In this document: in pieces, positions 25,866-35,338 of the stretch
How positions within the stretch are numbered: the stretch's first letter is position 1
Layout: each line of letters starts with the position of its first letter
The notes under the pieces: generated by a model
Databases searched by the model: none
Seen by the model: only the letters and a program-made list of their open reading frames with translations
What the model was told of the DNA's origin: nothing
Position numbers and translations under genes: made by a program
NCBI RefSeq assembly: GCF_003402535.2
Contig: NZ_AP025171.1
Span: forward strand, 2,232,001-2,296,000
Source of the DNA: Cupriavidus sp. P-10
GTDB taxonomy: Bacteria; Pseudomonadota; Gammaproteobacteria; Burkholderiales; Burkholderiaceae
Direction of reading: 5' to 3'
Length of the DNA stretch: 64,000 bases

Positions 25866-26620
25866 CCGCCGTCGATGACGAAGGTGTCGCCGGTGTGGTA
25901 GGCCGACGCCGGGCTCATCAGGTAGACCGCAATGCCGGCAAAGTCGCTGCCTTCGCCCCAGCGGCGCATCGGCACGCGCTTGTGCACCATCTCCTGGAAG
26001 GCATCGTTGGCCTGCGCGGCGCCGGTCATCTCGGTCTTGATCCAGCCCGGCAGGATCGAATGCGCGCGGATGCCCTTGCGCGCATATTCGACGGCCAGGC
26101 CGCGCATCATCGAGATCACGCCGCCCTTGGTGGCGGCATAGTGCTCGGTCCGCGGCGCGCCTTCGATGGCCGCGACCGAAGCGGTGCTGCACAGCACACC
26201 GCCCTCGCCCTGCACCAGCATCTGCCGCACCGCGGCGCGCAGCGTGAAAAAGGCGCCATCCAGGTTGACGCGCATGGTCTTGCGCCAGACCTCCGCCGTC
26301 AACGTATCGAACGGGCCCTTGTTGCCGCCGATACCCGCGTTGGCAAAGCAGCCGTCGATCCGGCCCAGCGCCGCCACCGTGCGCTGCATCGCAGCATCGA
26401 CCGCCTGCTCGTCGCCCACGTCGCACACCTCGGTGTGCACCCGGCGGCCGTGCTGCGCCAGCCGGTCGGCGGCGGCGGCGTTCTTGTCCGCGTTGGTGCC
26501 CCAGATGGCGATGTCCGCGCCCGCCGCGGCCAGGCCCTCGGCAATGCCCAGCCCGATGCCGCCGTTACCGCCGGTCACCAGGGCCACTTTTCCTGTCAGG
26601 TCGAAAGGGTGCTTGCTCAT
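25850..26620 (-). CDS. Short-chain dehydrogenase/reductase
   Basis: A classical 256-residue SDR starting MSKHPFDLTGKV (ATG 26620 with GAGGAG upstream). It has the cofactor motif TGGNGGIG (about 17-24), NAGIGG, the catalytic serine in LCSTASVA and Y-x3-K in HYAATKGG. Acidic or neutral residues after strand 2 do not settle NAD versus NADP. It is divergent from the tauABC-type operon 295 bp away, so it may oxidise a product of the imported compound (inference); the substrate is unknown. Confidence 0.88.
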   Translation of the reverse strand: MSKHPFDLTGKVALVTGGNGGIGLGIAEGLAAAGADIAIWGTNADKNAAAADRLAQHGRRVHTEVCDVGDEQAVDAAMQRTVAALGRIDGCFANAGIGGNKGPFDTLTAEVWRKTMRVNLDGAFFTLRAAVRQMLVQGEGGVLCSTASVAAIEGAPRTEHYAATKGGVISMMRGLAVEYARKGIRAHSILPGWIKTEMTGAAQANDAFQEMVHKRVPMRRWGEGSDFAGIAVYLMSPASAYHTGDTFVIDGGYTLF

Positions 26621-26841
26621 GTCTGTCTCCTCGGATGGTGGGGTCGCTGCCTCGACCGGACATTGTTGACCCGTCACGGCACAAAGCTCGTCGTCGGAAC
26701 CGATGAGTTTGGATGCGCGCCGGCGCACTTCCGGGCGGCTAAGGATTTCCATGATTGACGCTTGCCCGGGCCACCGCTCCGCCCGTCCTGTCGCCATCTG
26801 CGGCCCTGCGCCGCGGCTGGCCCCAGCGAATCCGGCCAACT

Positions 26842-26855
26842 GGCCCTACAGGGCC
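26842..26855. promoter_or_regulatory. Palindrome in the SDR/tauABC divergent region
   Basis: GGCCC, TACA, GGGCC is a perfect 5-bp inverted repeat. It is preceded by CAACT, giving AACTGGCCCTACA, which differs at one base from AACTGGCGCTACA next to the putative MocR site at 17463. TATAAA at about 26872 could be a -10 for tauA. A shared regulator for both loci is possible but not shown. Confidence 0.35.
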
Positions 26856-26915
26856 GGATCGGCGCTCACCTATAAAGCCGTGACCTTCAACCCTTTCCTT
26901 TCGAGGAGCAGAACC

Positions 26916-27914
26916 ATGCGGTGGATCAAGCGACTTGCGACGTATTTCGCCCTGGCGGCAGCACTGGCGCCAGCCGCCCACGCGCAAAGCAAGGATGTAG
27001 TGATTGCTTACCAGGACATGGTGGTGCCCTGGCGTTATGCGCAAGACATGAAGGAGCTGGAAAAGCAGACCGGCTACAAGGTGTCGTTCCGCCAGTTCGG
27101 CGGCGGCGGCGACGTAATCCGCGCCATGGCGTCGGGCCAGATCGCCATCGGCGAGGCGGGCACTTCGCCGATCGCCTCGGCGCTGTCGCAAGGACTGGAC
27201 GTGGAGCTGTTCTGGATCCTCGACGACATCAACGCGGCCGAGGCCATGGTCGCGCGCAACGGCAGCAAGATCGCCAGCATCACCGACCTGAAGGGCAAGC
27301 GCGTGGGCGTGCCGTTCGTGTCGACCACGCACTACCACACGCTGGTCGCGCTGGAGCGTGCCAAGGTCAGTCCGAAAGACGTGCGCATCGTCAACATGCG
27401 CCCGCCCGAGGTCGCGGCCGCGTGGGAGCGGGGCGACATCGACGCGACCTTTATCTGGGACCCGGTGCTGGCCAAGCTCAAGCAGTCGGGCACGGTACTG
27501 ACGACCTCCGGCCAGATCGCCGCCGATACCGGCAAGGCGACCTTCGACGGGATGATCGCCAACAAGAAGTTCGCGCGCGAAAACCCGGAGTTCATGGTCA
27601 AGCTGGTGCGCGTGCTGGCCGCCGCGGACGACAACTACCGCAAGAACAAGGCGTCATGGACCGCCGATTCGCCGATGGTCAAGGCGGTGGCCAAGGTCTC
27701 CGGCGCCAAGGCCGAGACGGTGCCGGCCAGCATGGCGCTGTATGCCTTCCCGACGCTGGAAGAACAGGTCTCGGAGCGCTGGCTCGGCGGCGGCGCGGCG
27801 CGCGCGCTGCAGTCGGCGGCACAGTTCCTGAAGGAGCAGGGGACCATCCAGACGGTGTTGCCGGACTACGGCCAGGGCGTCAATGCGGAATGGGCCAAAC
27901 GTGCGCTGCGGTAA
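26916..27914 (+). CDS. tauA: Taurine/sulfonate-type ABC transporter substrate-binding protein
   Basis: ATG 26916 follows GAGGAG. The first 23 residues ([23 protein letters not shown]) are a signal peptide, so the 332-residue protein is periplasmic. The mature part matches TauA, including [21 protein letters not shown] and [14 protein letters not shown] segments, and [19 protein letters not shown]. Such proteins bind taurine or alkane sulfonates. No taurine dioxygenase or sulfonate monooxygenase gene follows, so the cargo may be used elsewhere or differ. First gene of a three-gene transporter operon. Confidence 0.85.
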   Translation: MRWIKRLATYFALAAALAPAAHAQSKDVVIAYQDMVVPWRYAQDMKELEKQTGYKVSFRQFGGGGDVIRAMASGQIAIGEAGTSPIASALSQGLDVELFWILDDINAAEAMVARNGSKIASITDLKGKRVGVPFVSTTHYHTLVALERAKVSPKDVRIVNMRPPEVAAAWERGDIDATFIWDPVLAKLKQSGTVLTTSGQIAADTGKATFDGMIANKKFARENPEFMVKLVRVLAAADDNYRKNKASWTADSPMVKAVAKVSGAKAETVPASMALYAFPTLEEQVSERWLGGGAARALQSAAQFLKEQGTIQTVLPDYGQGVNAEWAKRALR

Positions 27915-27955
27915 CGCGCGCGGTGTGTGGAACGGCAAGAGCAGCGGAAATCGTC

Positions 27956-28732
27956 ATGAACAAACTTGAAATCGATAACCTCAGCGTGAACTACGGCGCC
28001 GCCGGCGGCGCCCGCACGCTGGCCCTGTCGCAGGTCAATCTCACCATGGAGCGCGGCGATTTCGTCGTCGCGCTGGGCGCCTCGGGCTGCGGCAAGACCA
28101 CGCTGCTGTCGTGCATCGCCGGCTTCATGGAGCCGTCGGAAGGCGAGATCCGGCTCAACGGCAAGGCAGTGCGCGGACCCGGTGCCGAGCGCGGCGTGGT
28201 GTTCCAGAAGCATGCGCTGATGCCGTGGCTGAGCGTGGCCGACAACGTGGCGCTGGGCCTGCGCCTGCGCGGCGTGCCGCGCGCGGAACGCCTGCGTATT
28301 GCGCGCGAGAAGCTGGCCGCGGTGGGGCTGGAAGCGGCGGCTGCCAAGCCCGTCTACCAGCTTTCCGGCGGCATGCAGCAGCGCGTGGGGATTGCGCGCG
28401 CGCTGGCCTGCGATCCGGCGGTGATGCTGATGGACGAACCGCTGGGCGCGCTCGACGCGCTGACCCGCGAGTCGATCCAGGCGCTGATCCTCAGGCTCTG
28501 GGCGAAGGAGCAGAAGATCGTGTTCTTCATCACCCACAGCGTGGAAGAGGCGCTATTCCTGGCGACGCGGCTGATCGTGATGACGCCGTCGCCGGGCCGC
28601 ATCGCGCATACCTATGAACTGCCCTTCGCGCGCCGCTTCATCGAGTGCGGCGATGCCCGCCAGGTCAAGTCCGACCCGGAGTTCATCCGCTACCGCGAAG
28701 AGATCGTCGACCTGATCCATGCTACCGCCTGA
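27956..28732 (+). CDS. tauB: ABC transporter ATP-binding protein (TauB-like)
   Basis: A 258-residue ATPase with Walker [11 protein letters not shown]-loop FQKHALMPW, signature LSGGMQQR, Walker B VMLMDEP and the H-loop ITHSVEEA. It belongs to the nitrate/sulfonate/taurine class (TauB/SsuB). The gene lies 41 bp after the binding protein gene and 10 bp before the permease gene, and energises that importer at the inner membrane. Confidence 0.9.
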   Translation: MNKLEIDNLSVNYGAAGGARTLALSQVNLTMERGDFVVALGASGCGKTTLLSCIAGFMEPSEGEIRLNGKAVRGPGAERGVVFQKHALMPWLSVADNVALGLRLRGVPRAERLRIAREKLAAVGLEAAAAKPVYQLSGGMQQRVGIARALACDPAVMLMDEPLGALDALTRESIQALILRLWAKEQKIVFFITHSVEEALFLATRLIVMTPSPGRIAHTYELPFARRFIECGDARQVKSDPEFIRYREEIVDLIHATA

Positions 28733-28742
28733 GGAATTCAAG

Positions 28743-29627
28743 ATGCCCGCTTCCGCTCAACGCATCGAACCCGCGCCGCGCGCCGCGCCTGCCGCCGCGC
28801 CAAGCTCCGCCCCTTCCAGCAAGCCGATGAAAGCCGTCTCGGGCTACCGCCTCCCCGGCGAGGGATCGAGCTCGAGCATCTCCACCATTACCGTGGTGAG
28901 CCTGCTGGCGCTGTGGTGGATCGCCAGCCACCTGCGCTGGCTGCCGCCGCTGTTCCTGCCCACGCCGGAGTCGATCGTCACCGCCTTCATCGATGCCTGG
29001 CAGGGCAACCTGCAAGGCGGCCAGCCGCTGACCGAGCACTTCACCGCGAGCATGGTGCGCGTGTTCGGCGCGTTCGGGCTGGCGGTGGCCACGGCGGTGC
29101 CGATCGGTGTGCTGATGGGCGTGTCGCGCATCGCGCGCGGCATCTTCGATCCGCCCATCGAGTTCTACCGCCCGCTGCCGCCGCTGGCCTACCTGCCGCT
29201 GATCGTGATCTGGTTCGGCATCGACGAGACCTCGAAGGTGCTGCTGATCTTCCTGGCGTGCTTTGCACCGCTGGCGATGTCGGCGCAGGCGGGCGTGCGC
29301 TCGGTCACGATCGAGCAGATCAACGCGGCCTATTCGATGGGCGCCACGCCGTGGCAGGTGGTGCGGCACGTGGTGCTGCCCGCCGCGCTGCCCGACATCC
29401 TGACCGGCATGCGCATCGCCATCGGCTTTGGCTGGACCACGCTGGTCGCCGCGGAGATGGTGGCCGCGACCGCCGGGCTGGGGCAGATGGTGCTGAACGC
29501 TTCCAACTTCCTGCGTACCGACGTGGTGATCATGGGGATCGTGCTGATCGGGTTGATCGCGTATGTGTTTGATCTGCTGATGCGCAAGATGGCGAAGTGG
29601 CTGGTGCCCTGGAAGGGGAGGATGTAA
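28743..29627 (+). CDS. tauC: ABC transporter permease (TauC-like)
   Basis: A 294-residue inner-membrane permease starting MPASAQRIEPAPRAAP with TGAGG upstream. A long Pro/Ala/Ser-rich cytoplasmic leader (about 40 residues) precedes five to six membrane segments. The EAA loop that contacts the ATPase is visible as EQINAAYSMGATPWQVVRHVVLP-like sequence (about 195-215). It forms the channel for the substrate carried by the TauA-like protein. Confidence 0.9.
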   Translation: MPASAQRIEPAPRAAPAAAPSSAPSSKPMKAVSGYRLPGEGSSSSISTITVVSLLALWWIASHLRWLPPLFLPTPESIVTAFIDAWQGNLQGGQPLTEHFTASMVRVFGAFGLAVATAVPIGVLMGVSRIARGIFDPPIEFYRPLPPLAYLPLIVIWFGIDETSKVLLIFLACFAPLAMSAQAGVRSVTIEQINAAYSMGATPWQVVRHVVLPAALPDILTGMRIAIGFGWTTLVAAEMVAATAGLGQMVLNASNFLRTDVVIMGIVLIGLIAYVFDLLMRKMAKWLVPWKGRM

Positions 29628-29642
29628 GGTGTTTTCCCCCCG

Positions 29643-29662
29643 CTCTCCCGCAAGCGGGAGAG
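29643..29662. repeat. Dispersed palindromic repeat / possible terminator
   Basis: CTCTCCCGC and GCGGGAGAG face each other across two bases, a short copy of the hairpin repeated at 43532, 51551 and 52983. It lies 15 bp after tauC and 13 bp before the convergent small gene, where it could stop transcription from both sides. A run of Cs replaces the usual T-tract, so intrinsic termination is unsure. Confidence 0.6.
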
Positions 29663-29675
29663 GGGAGAGAGCCTT

Positions 29676-29948
29676 TCACTGGCACTCCAGAATCACGTCG
29701 ATCAAGCGCTTGCCAAAATGCAGCGCGCCCTGTTCCGCCGCGGCGCGCGTGAAATAGTCCTGCTCGTCGACGTCGAGGCCGTACTGCATGTCGGTCGTCG
29801 GCGTCTTCGAGCGCCCGACACCGAGCAGGTAGCCCCACTTCGGTCCGGGTGTGTCCCGGACGGTCGCAATATCCGCCACCTCGAAGGCCATCACGTGAGC
29901 ATACATGCCGCGATAGCTTTCGGTGATCCATCTCAAGGGTTCTGCCAT
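29676..29948 (-). CDS. Hypothetical protein (90 aa)
   Basis: ATG 29948 follows GAGGAG seven bases upstream. The protein reads MAEPLRWITESYRGMYAHVM to GKRLIDVILECQ, is soluble and acidic-neutral, and has no signal peptide. The pattern GKRLIDVI and the tyrosine-rich start are not familiar to me. It is divergent from the LysR gene at 30102, which may control it (inference). Confidence 0.65.
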   Translation of the reverse strand: MAEPLRWITESYRGMYAHVMAFEVADIATVRDTPGPKWGYLLGVGRSKTPTTDMQYGLDVDEQDYFTRAAAEQGALHFGKRLIDVILECQ

Positions 29949-30101
29949 GGTCTCCTCGCCTGTCGCAGGTACTCCCTGGTAAGCCCCTAATGCTACGCAA
30001 CGCAGACCGGTCCCGTCACTTGTACGAAATTCCCGCCTTTTCAAACCAGCGAGGCGGTTCGGCACTATCATCGGCACATTACCAACCGCCAGTTGCCAGT
30101 C

Positions 30102-31031
30102 ATGGACAAGGCCCGCGTGCTGACCCTCTTCATCGGCGTGGTGCGCGCCGGCAGTTTCCAACGCGCCGCGGTGGAAGCCGGCGTGACCCCGCAAGCCGTT
30201 AGCAAGGCGGTGCGCACGCTGGAAGACGACCTCGGCGTACGCCTGCTGCACCGGACCACGCGCAAGCTCAGCCTCACCACCGAAGGCGCGCGCCTGTTTG
30301 AACTGGCCGCACCGGGCATGCGCCAGCTGGATGAGGCGCTGGACCAGGTGCGCAGCAGCAAGAGCGATGACGACGGCCTGATCCGCCTGACCGCGCCGCC
30401 GTCGATCGGCAGCCGTGTGCTGGTGCCCTTGGTGCGCGCCTTCCGCGAACTGCATCCGGGCATCACCTTCGATGTGGTGCTGAGCGACCTTTTCACCGAC
30501 CTGGTCGAGTCCCGGATCGATATCGGCTTCCGCGCCGGCACCAGCCCAGGCCAGAACCTGGTGGCGCGCCGGCTGTGCGACCTGCCGCTGGTCATCTGCG
30601 CCGCGCCCGACTACCTGGCGCGGCACGGCGAGCCGGCCACGCTGGACGAACTGCTGCAGCACCAGTGCACCGGCTTCCGCCGCCCGGCGACCGGGCGCAT
30701 GGTGCCGTGGGAGCTGCAGGTCGACGGCGCGCTGGTCTACCAGGAGGTGCCCGCCGTCGCCAGCTTCAACGACGTGGAGACCGAGGTGGAAGCGGTGCGC
30801 GCCGGCATGGGCATCGGCCAGCTCTCCGCCTACATGATCCACGCCGACCTCGTCAGCGGCCGGCTCAGGGCGATCCTGACCGGATTCAGCAGCAGCAACG
30901 TCGGCCTGTACATGTACTACCCGCACCGCAGCCAGATGCCGGTGCGGGTCCGGCGCTTTATCGACTTCGTGGTGGAAGCCGGGCGCGGCGCGGAACAGTC
31001 CCTGTCGCGGCTAGCAGGGCTCGTGCGCTGA
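30102..31031 (+). CDS. LysR family transcriptional regulator
   Basis: A 309-residue protein beginning MDKARVLTLFIGVVRAGSFQ. The winged helix spans residues 1-62 (QRAAVEAGVTPQAVSKAVRT), followed by the two-lobed effector domain (DGLIRLTAPPSIGSRVLVPL onward) of the AaeR/DmlR-like subgroup. Its end is 182 bp before the CoA-pathway operon in the same direction and its start is divergent from the 90-residue gene. Either could be its target; LysR proteins usually act on the divergent gene. Confidence 0.9.
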   Translation: MDKARVLTLFIGVVRAGSFQRAAVEAGVTPQAVSKAVRTLEDDLGVRLLHRTTRKLSLTTEGARLFELAAPGMRQLDEALDQVRSSKSDDDGLIRLTAPPSIGSRVLVPLVRAFRELHPGITFDVVLSDLFTDLVESRIDIGFRAGTSPGQNLVARRLCDLPLVICAAPDYLARHGEPATLDELLQHQCTGFRRPATGRMVPWELQVDGALVYQEVPAVASFNDVETEVEAVRAGMGIGQLSAYMIHADLVSGRLRAILTGFSSSNVGLYMYYPHRSQMPVRVRRFIDFVVEAGRGAEQSLSRLAGLVR

Positions 31032-31213
31032 TCCTTCCGGCACAAGGCAGGCGACCCGACCCCACCCACACTTCCCGCCAGCACGCTTCTCCCGAGCCCT
31101 GCTCCGGCCCTTTCGTTTGATTTTTTCTCAAGCGAAGACGCCGGAAATGTCGTTTGTCGCGCGCGCCGCCAGCGACAACCATTACGCCAAGGCCCACCAA
31201 ACAGGAGACTGCC

Positions 31214-31567
31214 GTGTCAGACCAAGCCTATCCGCTCTGGAGTGCGGACCCCCTTCCCCACCTGATCGCCTCGCGCCACCGCGCCACCGGCGAATGGATC
31301 TTCCCGGCAGTGCCGGCCGGTTCGCCGCTCGCCGCCGAGCATGACCCGGTCGCCATCCGCGGCTCCGGCGTGGTCTACAGCTTCACCGTGATCCATCCCG
31401 CGCCCAAGACCGGCCAGCCGCCGTACGCGCTGGGCTATGTCGACTTCGTCGGCCCGGTGCGCATCTTCGGGCGCCTGCAGGGCAAGGCGCGCCCGGTGAT
31501 CGGCGACCGCTATGAAGCCCGCCCCGACGCCGAGTTCGGCTATGTCTTCGAGGCCGTCACGGCCTGA
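31214..31567 (+). CDS. DUF35 OB-fold protein lacking the zinc ribbon (thiolase partner)
   Basis: GTG 31214 follows GGAGA; 117 residues result. The C-terminal half (GSGVVYSFTVIH, YALGYVDFVGPVRIFGRL, VIGDRYEARP) is the DUF35/ChsH2-like OB fold. Family members normally begin with a rubredoxin-like ribbon holding four cysteines; here the equivalent stretch LIASRHRATGEWIFPAVPAG has none, and the protein has no cysteine at all. DUF35 proteins form complexes with thiolases or with MaoC/ketosteroid enzymes, and the thiolase gene follows directly, so this is probably its non-catalytic subunit (as BbsA is for BbsB). Confidence 0.8.
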   Translation: MSDQAYPLWSADPLPHLIASRHRATGEWIFPAVPAGSPLAAEHDPVAIRGSGVVYSFTVIHPAPKTGQPPYALGYVDFVGPVRIFGRLQGKARPVIGDRYEARPDAEFGYVFEAVTA

Positions 31568-31596
31568 TGGATCGAGAAAAGGAAAGGAAAAGCAAC

Positions 31597-32742
31597 ATGC
31601 AGGACATCTACATCCACGGCGGCGCGATGACGCCGTTCGGCCGCCACGCCGGCGTGCTGGCGCCCGAACTGGCGCAACAGGCCATCCTCAAGGCACTGGC
31701 CGACGCCGACGTGCCGGCCAGCCGCATCCAGGCGGTGTATTGCGCCAATGTGCTGGGCGGCATGATCCTGGGCCAGCTGATCGTGCGCGACCTGGGCCTG
31801 AAGGGCATTCCGGTCTACAACGTCGAGAACGCCTGCGCCAGCGGCGCCACCGGCGTGCACCTGGCGCGGCATGCGCTGCTGGCCGGGCAATACGACACGG
31901 TGCTGGTGTTCGGCATCGAGCAGCTCACCGCGCTCGGCGGCGGCACCATCCCGCTGCAGCGCAACGACCACAAGACAGAGCTATATGCCAAGGCCGGCAT
32001 GGTGCTGCCCGCGGTCTATGCGATGCGCGGCACGCGCTTCCTGCACGAGCGCGACGCGTCGCCCGCCGACCTGGCGGAAGTGGCGGTCAAGAACCGCTAC
32101 AACGGCTCGCTTAACCCGTATGCGCAGCAGCGCAAGGCCACCACGGTGGAGGAAGTGCTCGGCTCGCGCATGATCGCCGACCCGCTGACGCTGCTGCAGT
32201 GCTGCCCGTCGCAGGTCGACGGCGCCGCCGCCGTGGTGCTGAGCACGCGCCGCCCGGCGCAGGCGCGCCCGGTCAAGGTGCTGTCCTCAGTGGTGGTGTC
32301 CGGCCTGCGCGAGGAGGCCGACGACGACATCCTCGATGCCGAGATCACCGCGCGTGCCGCACGCCAGGCGTATGAACAGGCCGGGCTGGGGCCGCAGGAC
32401 GTCGATGTGGTCGAGCTGCATGACGCCTTCACCATCGCCGAACTGCTTTATTACGAAGCGCTGGGCCTGGCCGGGCCAGGCGAAGCAGTGTCGCTGCTGA
32501 AGTCCGGCGCAACCCGGCTGGGCGGCCGCGTGCCGGTCAACCCCAGCGGCGGCCTGCTGGCCAAGGGCCATCCGCTCGGCGCGACGGGCGTAGCGCAGAT
32601 GGTCGAAATCCTGTGGCACCTGCAAGGGCGCGCCGGCGAGCGCCAGGTCGACAACGCCCGCGTCGGCCTGACGCAATGCACCGGCGGCGGCATTGCTGGT
32701 GTCGACCACGCCGCGTCTTCCGTCCACCTGCTGGGAGTCTGA
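31597..32742 (+). CDS. Thiolase family protein (acetyl-CoA acetyltransferase / BbsB-like)
   Basis: With ATG 31597 the product is 381 residues; an ATG at 31567 touching the upstream stop is the alternative. Nucleophile C80 lies in VENACASGATGV, and the C-terminal GHPLGATGVAQ and CTGGGIAG motifs give the catalytic His and second Cys. The sequence looks more like the lipid-transfer/SCP-x-type thiolases that pair with DUF35 proteins than like PhaA. It would cleave a 3-oxoacyl-CoA made by the SDR and hydratase encoded next. Confidence 0.85.
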   Translation: MQDIYIHGGAMTPFGRHAGVLAPELAQQAILKALADADVPASRIQAVYCANVLGGMILGQLIVRDLGLKGIPVYNVENACASGATGVHLARHALLAGQYDTVLVFGIEQLTALGGGTIPLQRNDHKTELYAKAGMVLPAVYAMRGTRFLHERDASPADLAEVAVKNRYNGSLNPYAQQRKATTVEEVLGSRMIADPLTLLQCCPSQVDGAAAVVLSTRRPAQARPVKVLSSVVVSGLREEADDDILDAEITARAARQAYEQAGLGPQDVDVVELHDAFTIAELLYYEALGLAGPGEAVSLLKSGATRLGGRVPVNPSGGLLAKGHPLGATGVAQMVEILWHLQGRAGERQVDNARVGLTQCTGGGIAGVDHAASSVHLLGV

Positions 32743-32743
32743 G

Positions 32744-33508
32744 ATGAGTACGCAACGATTCGATCCCACCCACGTGGCCGTGGTGACGGGCGCCGCGCGC
32801 GGCATCGGCCTGGGCATCGCCACGCAGCTGGCGCGGCAAGGGCTGACCGTGGCGCTGCTCGACCGCGATGGCGGGGCGCTCGACGAGGCCGTCGGCACGC
32901 TGGCCGCCGAAGGGCTGAATGCCTTCGGCGCCACCGCCGACCTGACCGATTCCACCGCGGTCAACGACGCCTTCGCGCAAGTATCGGCACGCGCCGGCCG
33001 CGTCGACTGCCTGGTCAACAACGCAGGCGCCGTGCGCGACATGCGCTTCCTGAAGATGACCGACGAGGACTGGGACCTGGTCATCGATACCAACCTGCGC
33101 TCGCAGTTCCTGTGCTGCCGCGCGGCGCTGCCCGGCATGGTCGAGCGCGGCTACGGGCGCGTGGTGAATATCTCGTCGCGGGCCTGGCTGGGGGGCTTCG
33201 GGCAGGCCAACTACTCCGCGGCCAAGGGTGGCGTAGTCAGCCTGACGCGCTCGCTGGCGATCGAGTTCGCGGGCAAGGGCATCACCGTCAACGCGGTCGC
33301 ACCCGGCATCGTCGATACCCCGCTGTTCCGCGGCTTTGCGCCGGAGGTGCAGGCGCGGCTGCAGAAGTCGGTGCCGGTGCAGCGCATCGGCACGGCCGAC
33401 GATATCGCCAATGCGGTCAGCTTCTTCCTCGATCCGCAGTCGTCGTACGTGACTGGCCAGACGCTGTATGTCTGCGGCGGGCGCAGCCTGTCGTCGCCCA
33501 GCGTGTAA
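32744..33508 (+). CDS. Short-chain dehydrogenase/reductase (3-hydroxyacyl-CoA dehydrogenase-like)
   Basis: A 254-residue FabG-like SDR with TGAARGIG, NNAG in LVNNAGAVRD, the catalytic serine in NISSRAW and Y-x3-K in NYSAAKGGVVS. It starts one base after the thiolase stop. In this setting it most likely interconverts 3-hydroxyacyl- and 3-oxoacyl-CoA before thiolysis. Confidence 0.88.
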   Translation: MSTQRFDPTHVAVVTGAARGIGLGIATQLARQGLTVALLDRDGGALDEAVGTLAAEGLNAFGATADLTDSTAVNDAFAQVSARAGRVDCLVNNAGAVRDMRFLKMTDEDWDLVIDTNLRSQFLCCRAALPGMVERGYGRVVNISSRAWLGGFGQANYSAAKGGVVSLTRSLAIEFAGKGITVNAVAPGIVDTPLFRGFAPEVQARLQKSVPVQRIGTADDIANAVSFFLDPQSSYVTGQTLYVCGGRSLSSPSV

Positions 33509-33518
33509 GGAGGCCCCC

Positions 33519-34322
33519 ATGACCATCCAACGCCACATCGAAGGCGCGGTCGCGGTGCTGACCATCGACCGGCCCGACGCGCTCAATGCGCTCGACGTGA
33601 CCACGCTGCGCGAACTGCGCGCACACCTGGCCGAGGTGCGCGACCGCGACGACCTGCGCGTCGCGGTGCTGACCGGCGCCGGCACGCGCGCCTTCTGCGC
33701 CGGGGCGGATCTGAAAGGCACGCACACTTCAGCCGCCACCTACCCCGAGGCGCTGTTCCGCGCGCCTGAGCAGGCCGCGGACCTCGGGCTCTATATCCGG
33801 CTGATGGACCTGACCGACCTCGGCCTCGGCAAGCCGCTGGTGGCGGCGGTCAACGGGCACTGCCTGGGCGCCGGGCTGGAGATCGCGCTGCAGTGCGACT
33901 TGCGGATTGCGTCGACGCAGGCCACCTTCGGCCTGCCCGAAGTGGCGGTCGGCTCGATCCCGGCGGTGTCCGGCCTGCACCGCCTGCTCAAGGCCGTGCC
34001 CGCGGCGCATGCGATGCAAATGGTGCTGACCGGCGAGCGGATCGACGCCGCGCACGCTGCGCGCATCGGCCTTGTCACCGAGACGATGGCGCCCGACGCC
34101 TTGCGCGACCGCGCGCTGGCGCTGGCCGCCCGCATCGCCGCCAATGCACCGCTGGCGGTGCAGGCGGTCAGGAAGCTGTCGCGCCAGACCAGCCACCTCA
34201 GCGAGGCCGACGCGCAGCAACTGACCGAACTCTACTGGGGCGTGCTGCGCGATACCGCAGACCGCATGGAAGGGCGACAGGCCTTCGCCGACAAGCGGCA
34301 GCCCCGCTATACGGGCCGTTGA
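33519..34322 (+). CDS. Enoyl-CoA hydratase/isomerase family protein
   Basis: A 267-residue crotonase-fold protein. The first oxyanion segment is AFCAGADLKG and the second is NGHCLGAGLEIALQCDLRIA, followed by FGLPEVAVGSIPA, whose glutamate matches the catalytic base position. It begins 10 bp after the SDR gene. It probably hydrates an enoyl-CoA, the step before the SDR. Confidence 0.9.
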   Translation: MTIQRHIEGAVAVLTIDRPDALNALDVTTLRELRAHLAEVRDRDDLRVAVLTGAGTRAFCAGADLKGTHTSAATYPEALFRAPEQAADLGLYIRLMDLTDLGLGKPLVAAVNGHCLGAGLEIALQCDLRIASTQATFGLPEVAVGSIPAVSGLHRLLKAVPAAHAMQMVLTGERIDAAHAARIGLVTETMAPDALRDRALALAARIAANAPLAVQAVRKLSRQTSHLSEADAQQLTELYWGVLRDTADRMEGRQAFADKRQPRYTGR

Positions 34323-34354
34323 GCGGCCAGACAAGAATCACGCAGGAGACAACC

Positions 34355-35338
34355 ATGGCAGGTATTTCCCGAATCATGCGCGCGGCAATGGCCGGCGTGC
34401 TGGCAGCCACGGCACTAAGTGCGGCGGCGCAGGCGCCCTACCCCGCGCAGAAACCGATCACGCTGGTGGTGCCGTTCGCCCCCGGCGGCGGCAACGACAT
34501 CCTCGCGCGCGCCATCGCGCCCAAGATGGGCCAGTTGCTGGGCCAGACCATCGTGATCGAGAACAAGCCCGGCGCCGGCGGCAACCTCGGCGCCGACTAC
34601 GTCGCGCATGCCGCGCCGGACGGCTATACCCTGGTGATCGCGTCGAGCCAGATCACGATGAACCCGTTTCTCGGCATGAAGGTCCCGTTCCAGGTCGAGC
34701 GCGACTTCGAACCGGTCGGGCGCATCGCGTCGGTGCCGATCATGCTGGTCGCCAATCCCGAGCAGCCATTCCGCACGCTGCAGGAGTTCATCCAGTACAC
34801 CCGCGCCAATCCGGGCAAGCTCAGCTACAGCAGCCCCGGGCCCGGCACGCCGCAGCACCTGGCGGGCGAGGTCTTCGCCAAGCTGAACAAGACCGAACTG
34901 CTGCACGTACCCTACCGCGGCACCGGCCCGTCGATCGCCGACCTGATGGGCGGCCAGGTGCAGATCTCGTTCGCCACCTTTGCCTCGTCGATCCAGTTCG
35001 TGCGCGCCGGCAAGCTGCGCGCGCTCGGCATCGCCGGCAAGAAACGCAGCGCGCTGATGCCTGACCTGCCGACCTTTGCCGAAGCCGGCATCGCCGGCTA
35101 CGACGCGGAGCTCTGGTACAGCCTGCTGGCGCCGGCGCGCACGCCCAAGGCCGTGGTCGACAAGGTCAACGCCGCGCTGGTGGCGGCGCTGAAGTCGCCC
35201 GACGTTGCCGGGCAACTGGCAAAGCAGGGCTTCGAACCGCAAGCTTCCACGCCGGATGAACTGAAGGCGTACATCGGCAAGGAAATGTCGCGCTGGCAGC
35301 GCGTGATCCAGGACAACAACATCAAGGTGGCGCTGTGA
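34355..35338 (+). CDS. Tripartite tricarboxylate transporter substrate-binding protein (Bug/TctC)
   Basis: A 327-residue periplasmic protein with signal peptide MAGISRIMRAAMAGVLAATA to AQA (about 26 residues). The mature start YPAQKPITLVVPFAPGGGND and the YSSPGPGTPQHLAGE loop are hallmarks of the Bug family, which is expanded in Bordetella and Cupriavidus. It binds a carboxylate. No TctA or TctB membrane genes are beside it, as is common for Bug proteins. Being inside the CoA operon, it probably captures the acid that the operon degrades. Confidence 0.9.
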   Translation: MAGISRIMRAAMAGVLAATALSAAAQAPYPAQKPITLVVPFAPGGGNDILARAIAPKMGQLLGQTIVIENKPGAGGNLGADYVAHAAPDGYTLVIASSQITMNPFLGMKVPFQVERDFEPVGRIASVPIMLVANPEQPFRTLQEFIQYTRANPGKLSYSSPGPGTPQHLAGEVFAKLNKTELLHVPYRGTGPSIADLMGGQVQISFATFASSIQFVRAGKLRALGIAGKKRSALMPDLPTFAEAGIAGYDAELWYSLLAPARTPKAVVDKVNAALVAALKSPDVAGQLAKQGFEPQASTPDELKAYIGKEMSRWQRVIQDNNIKVAL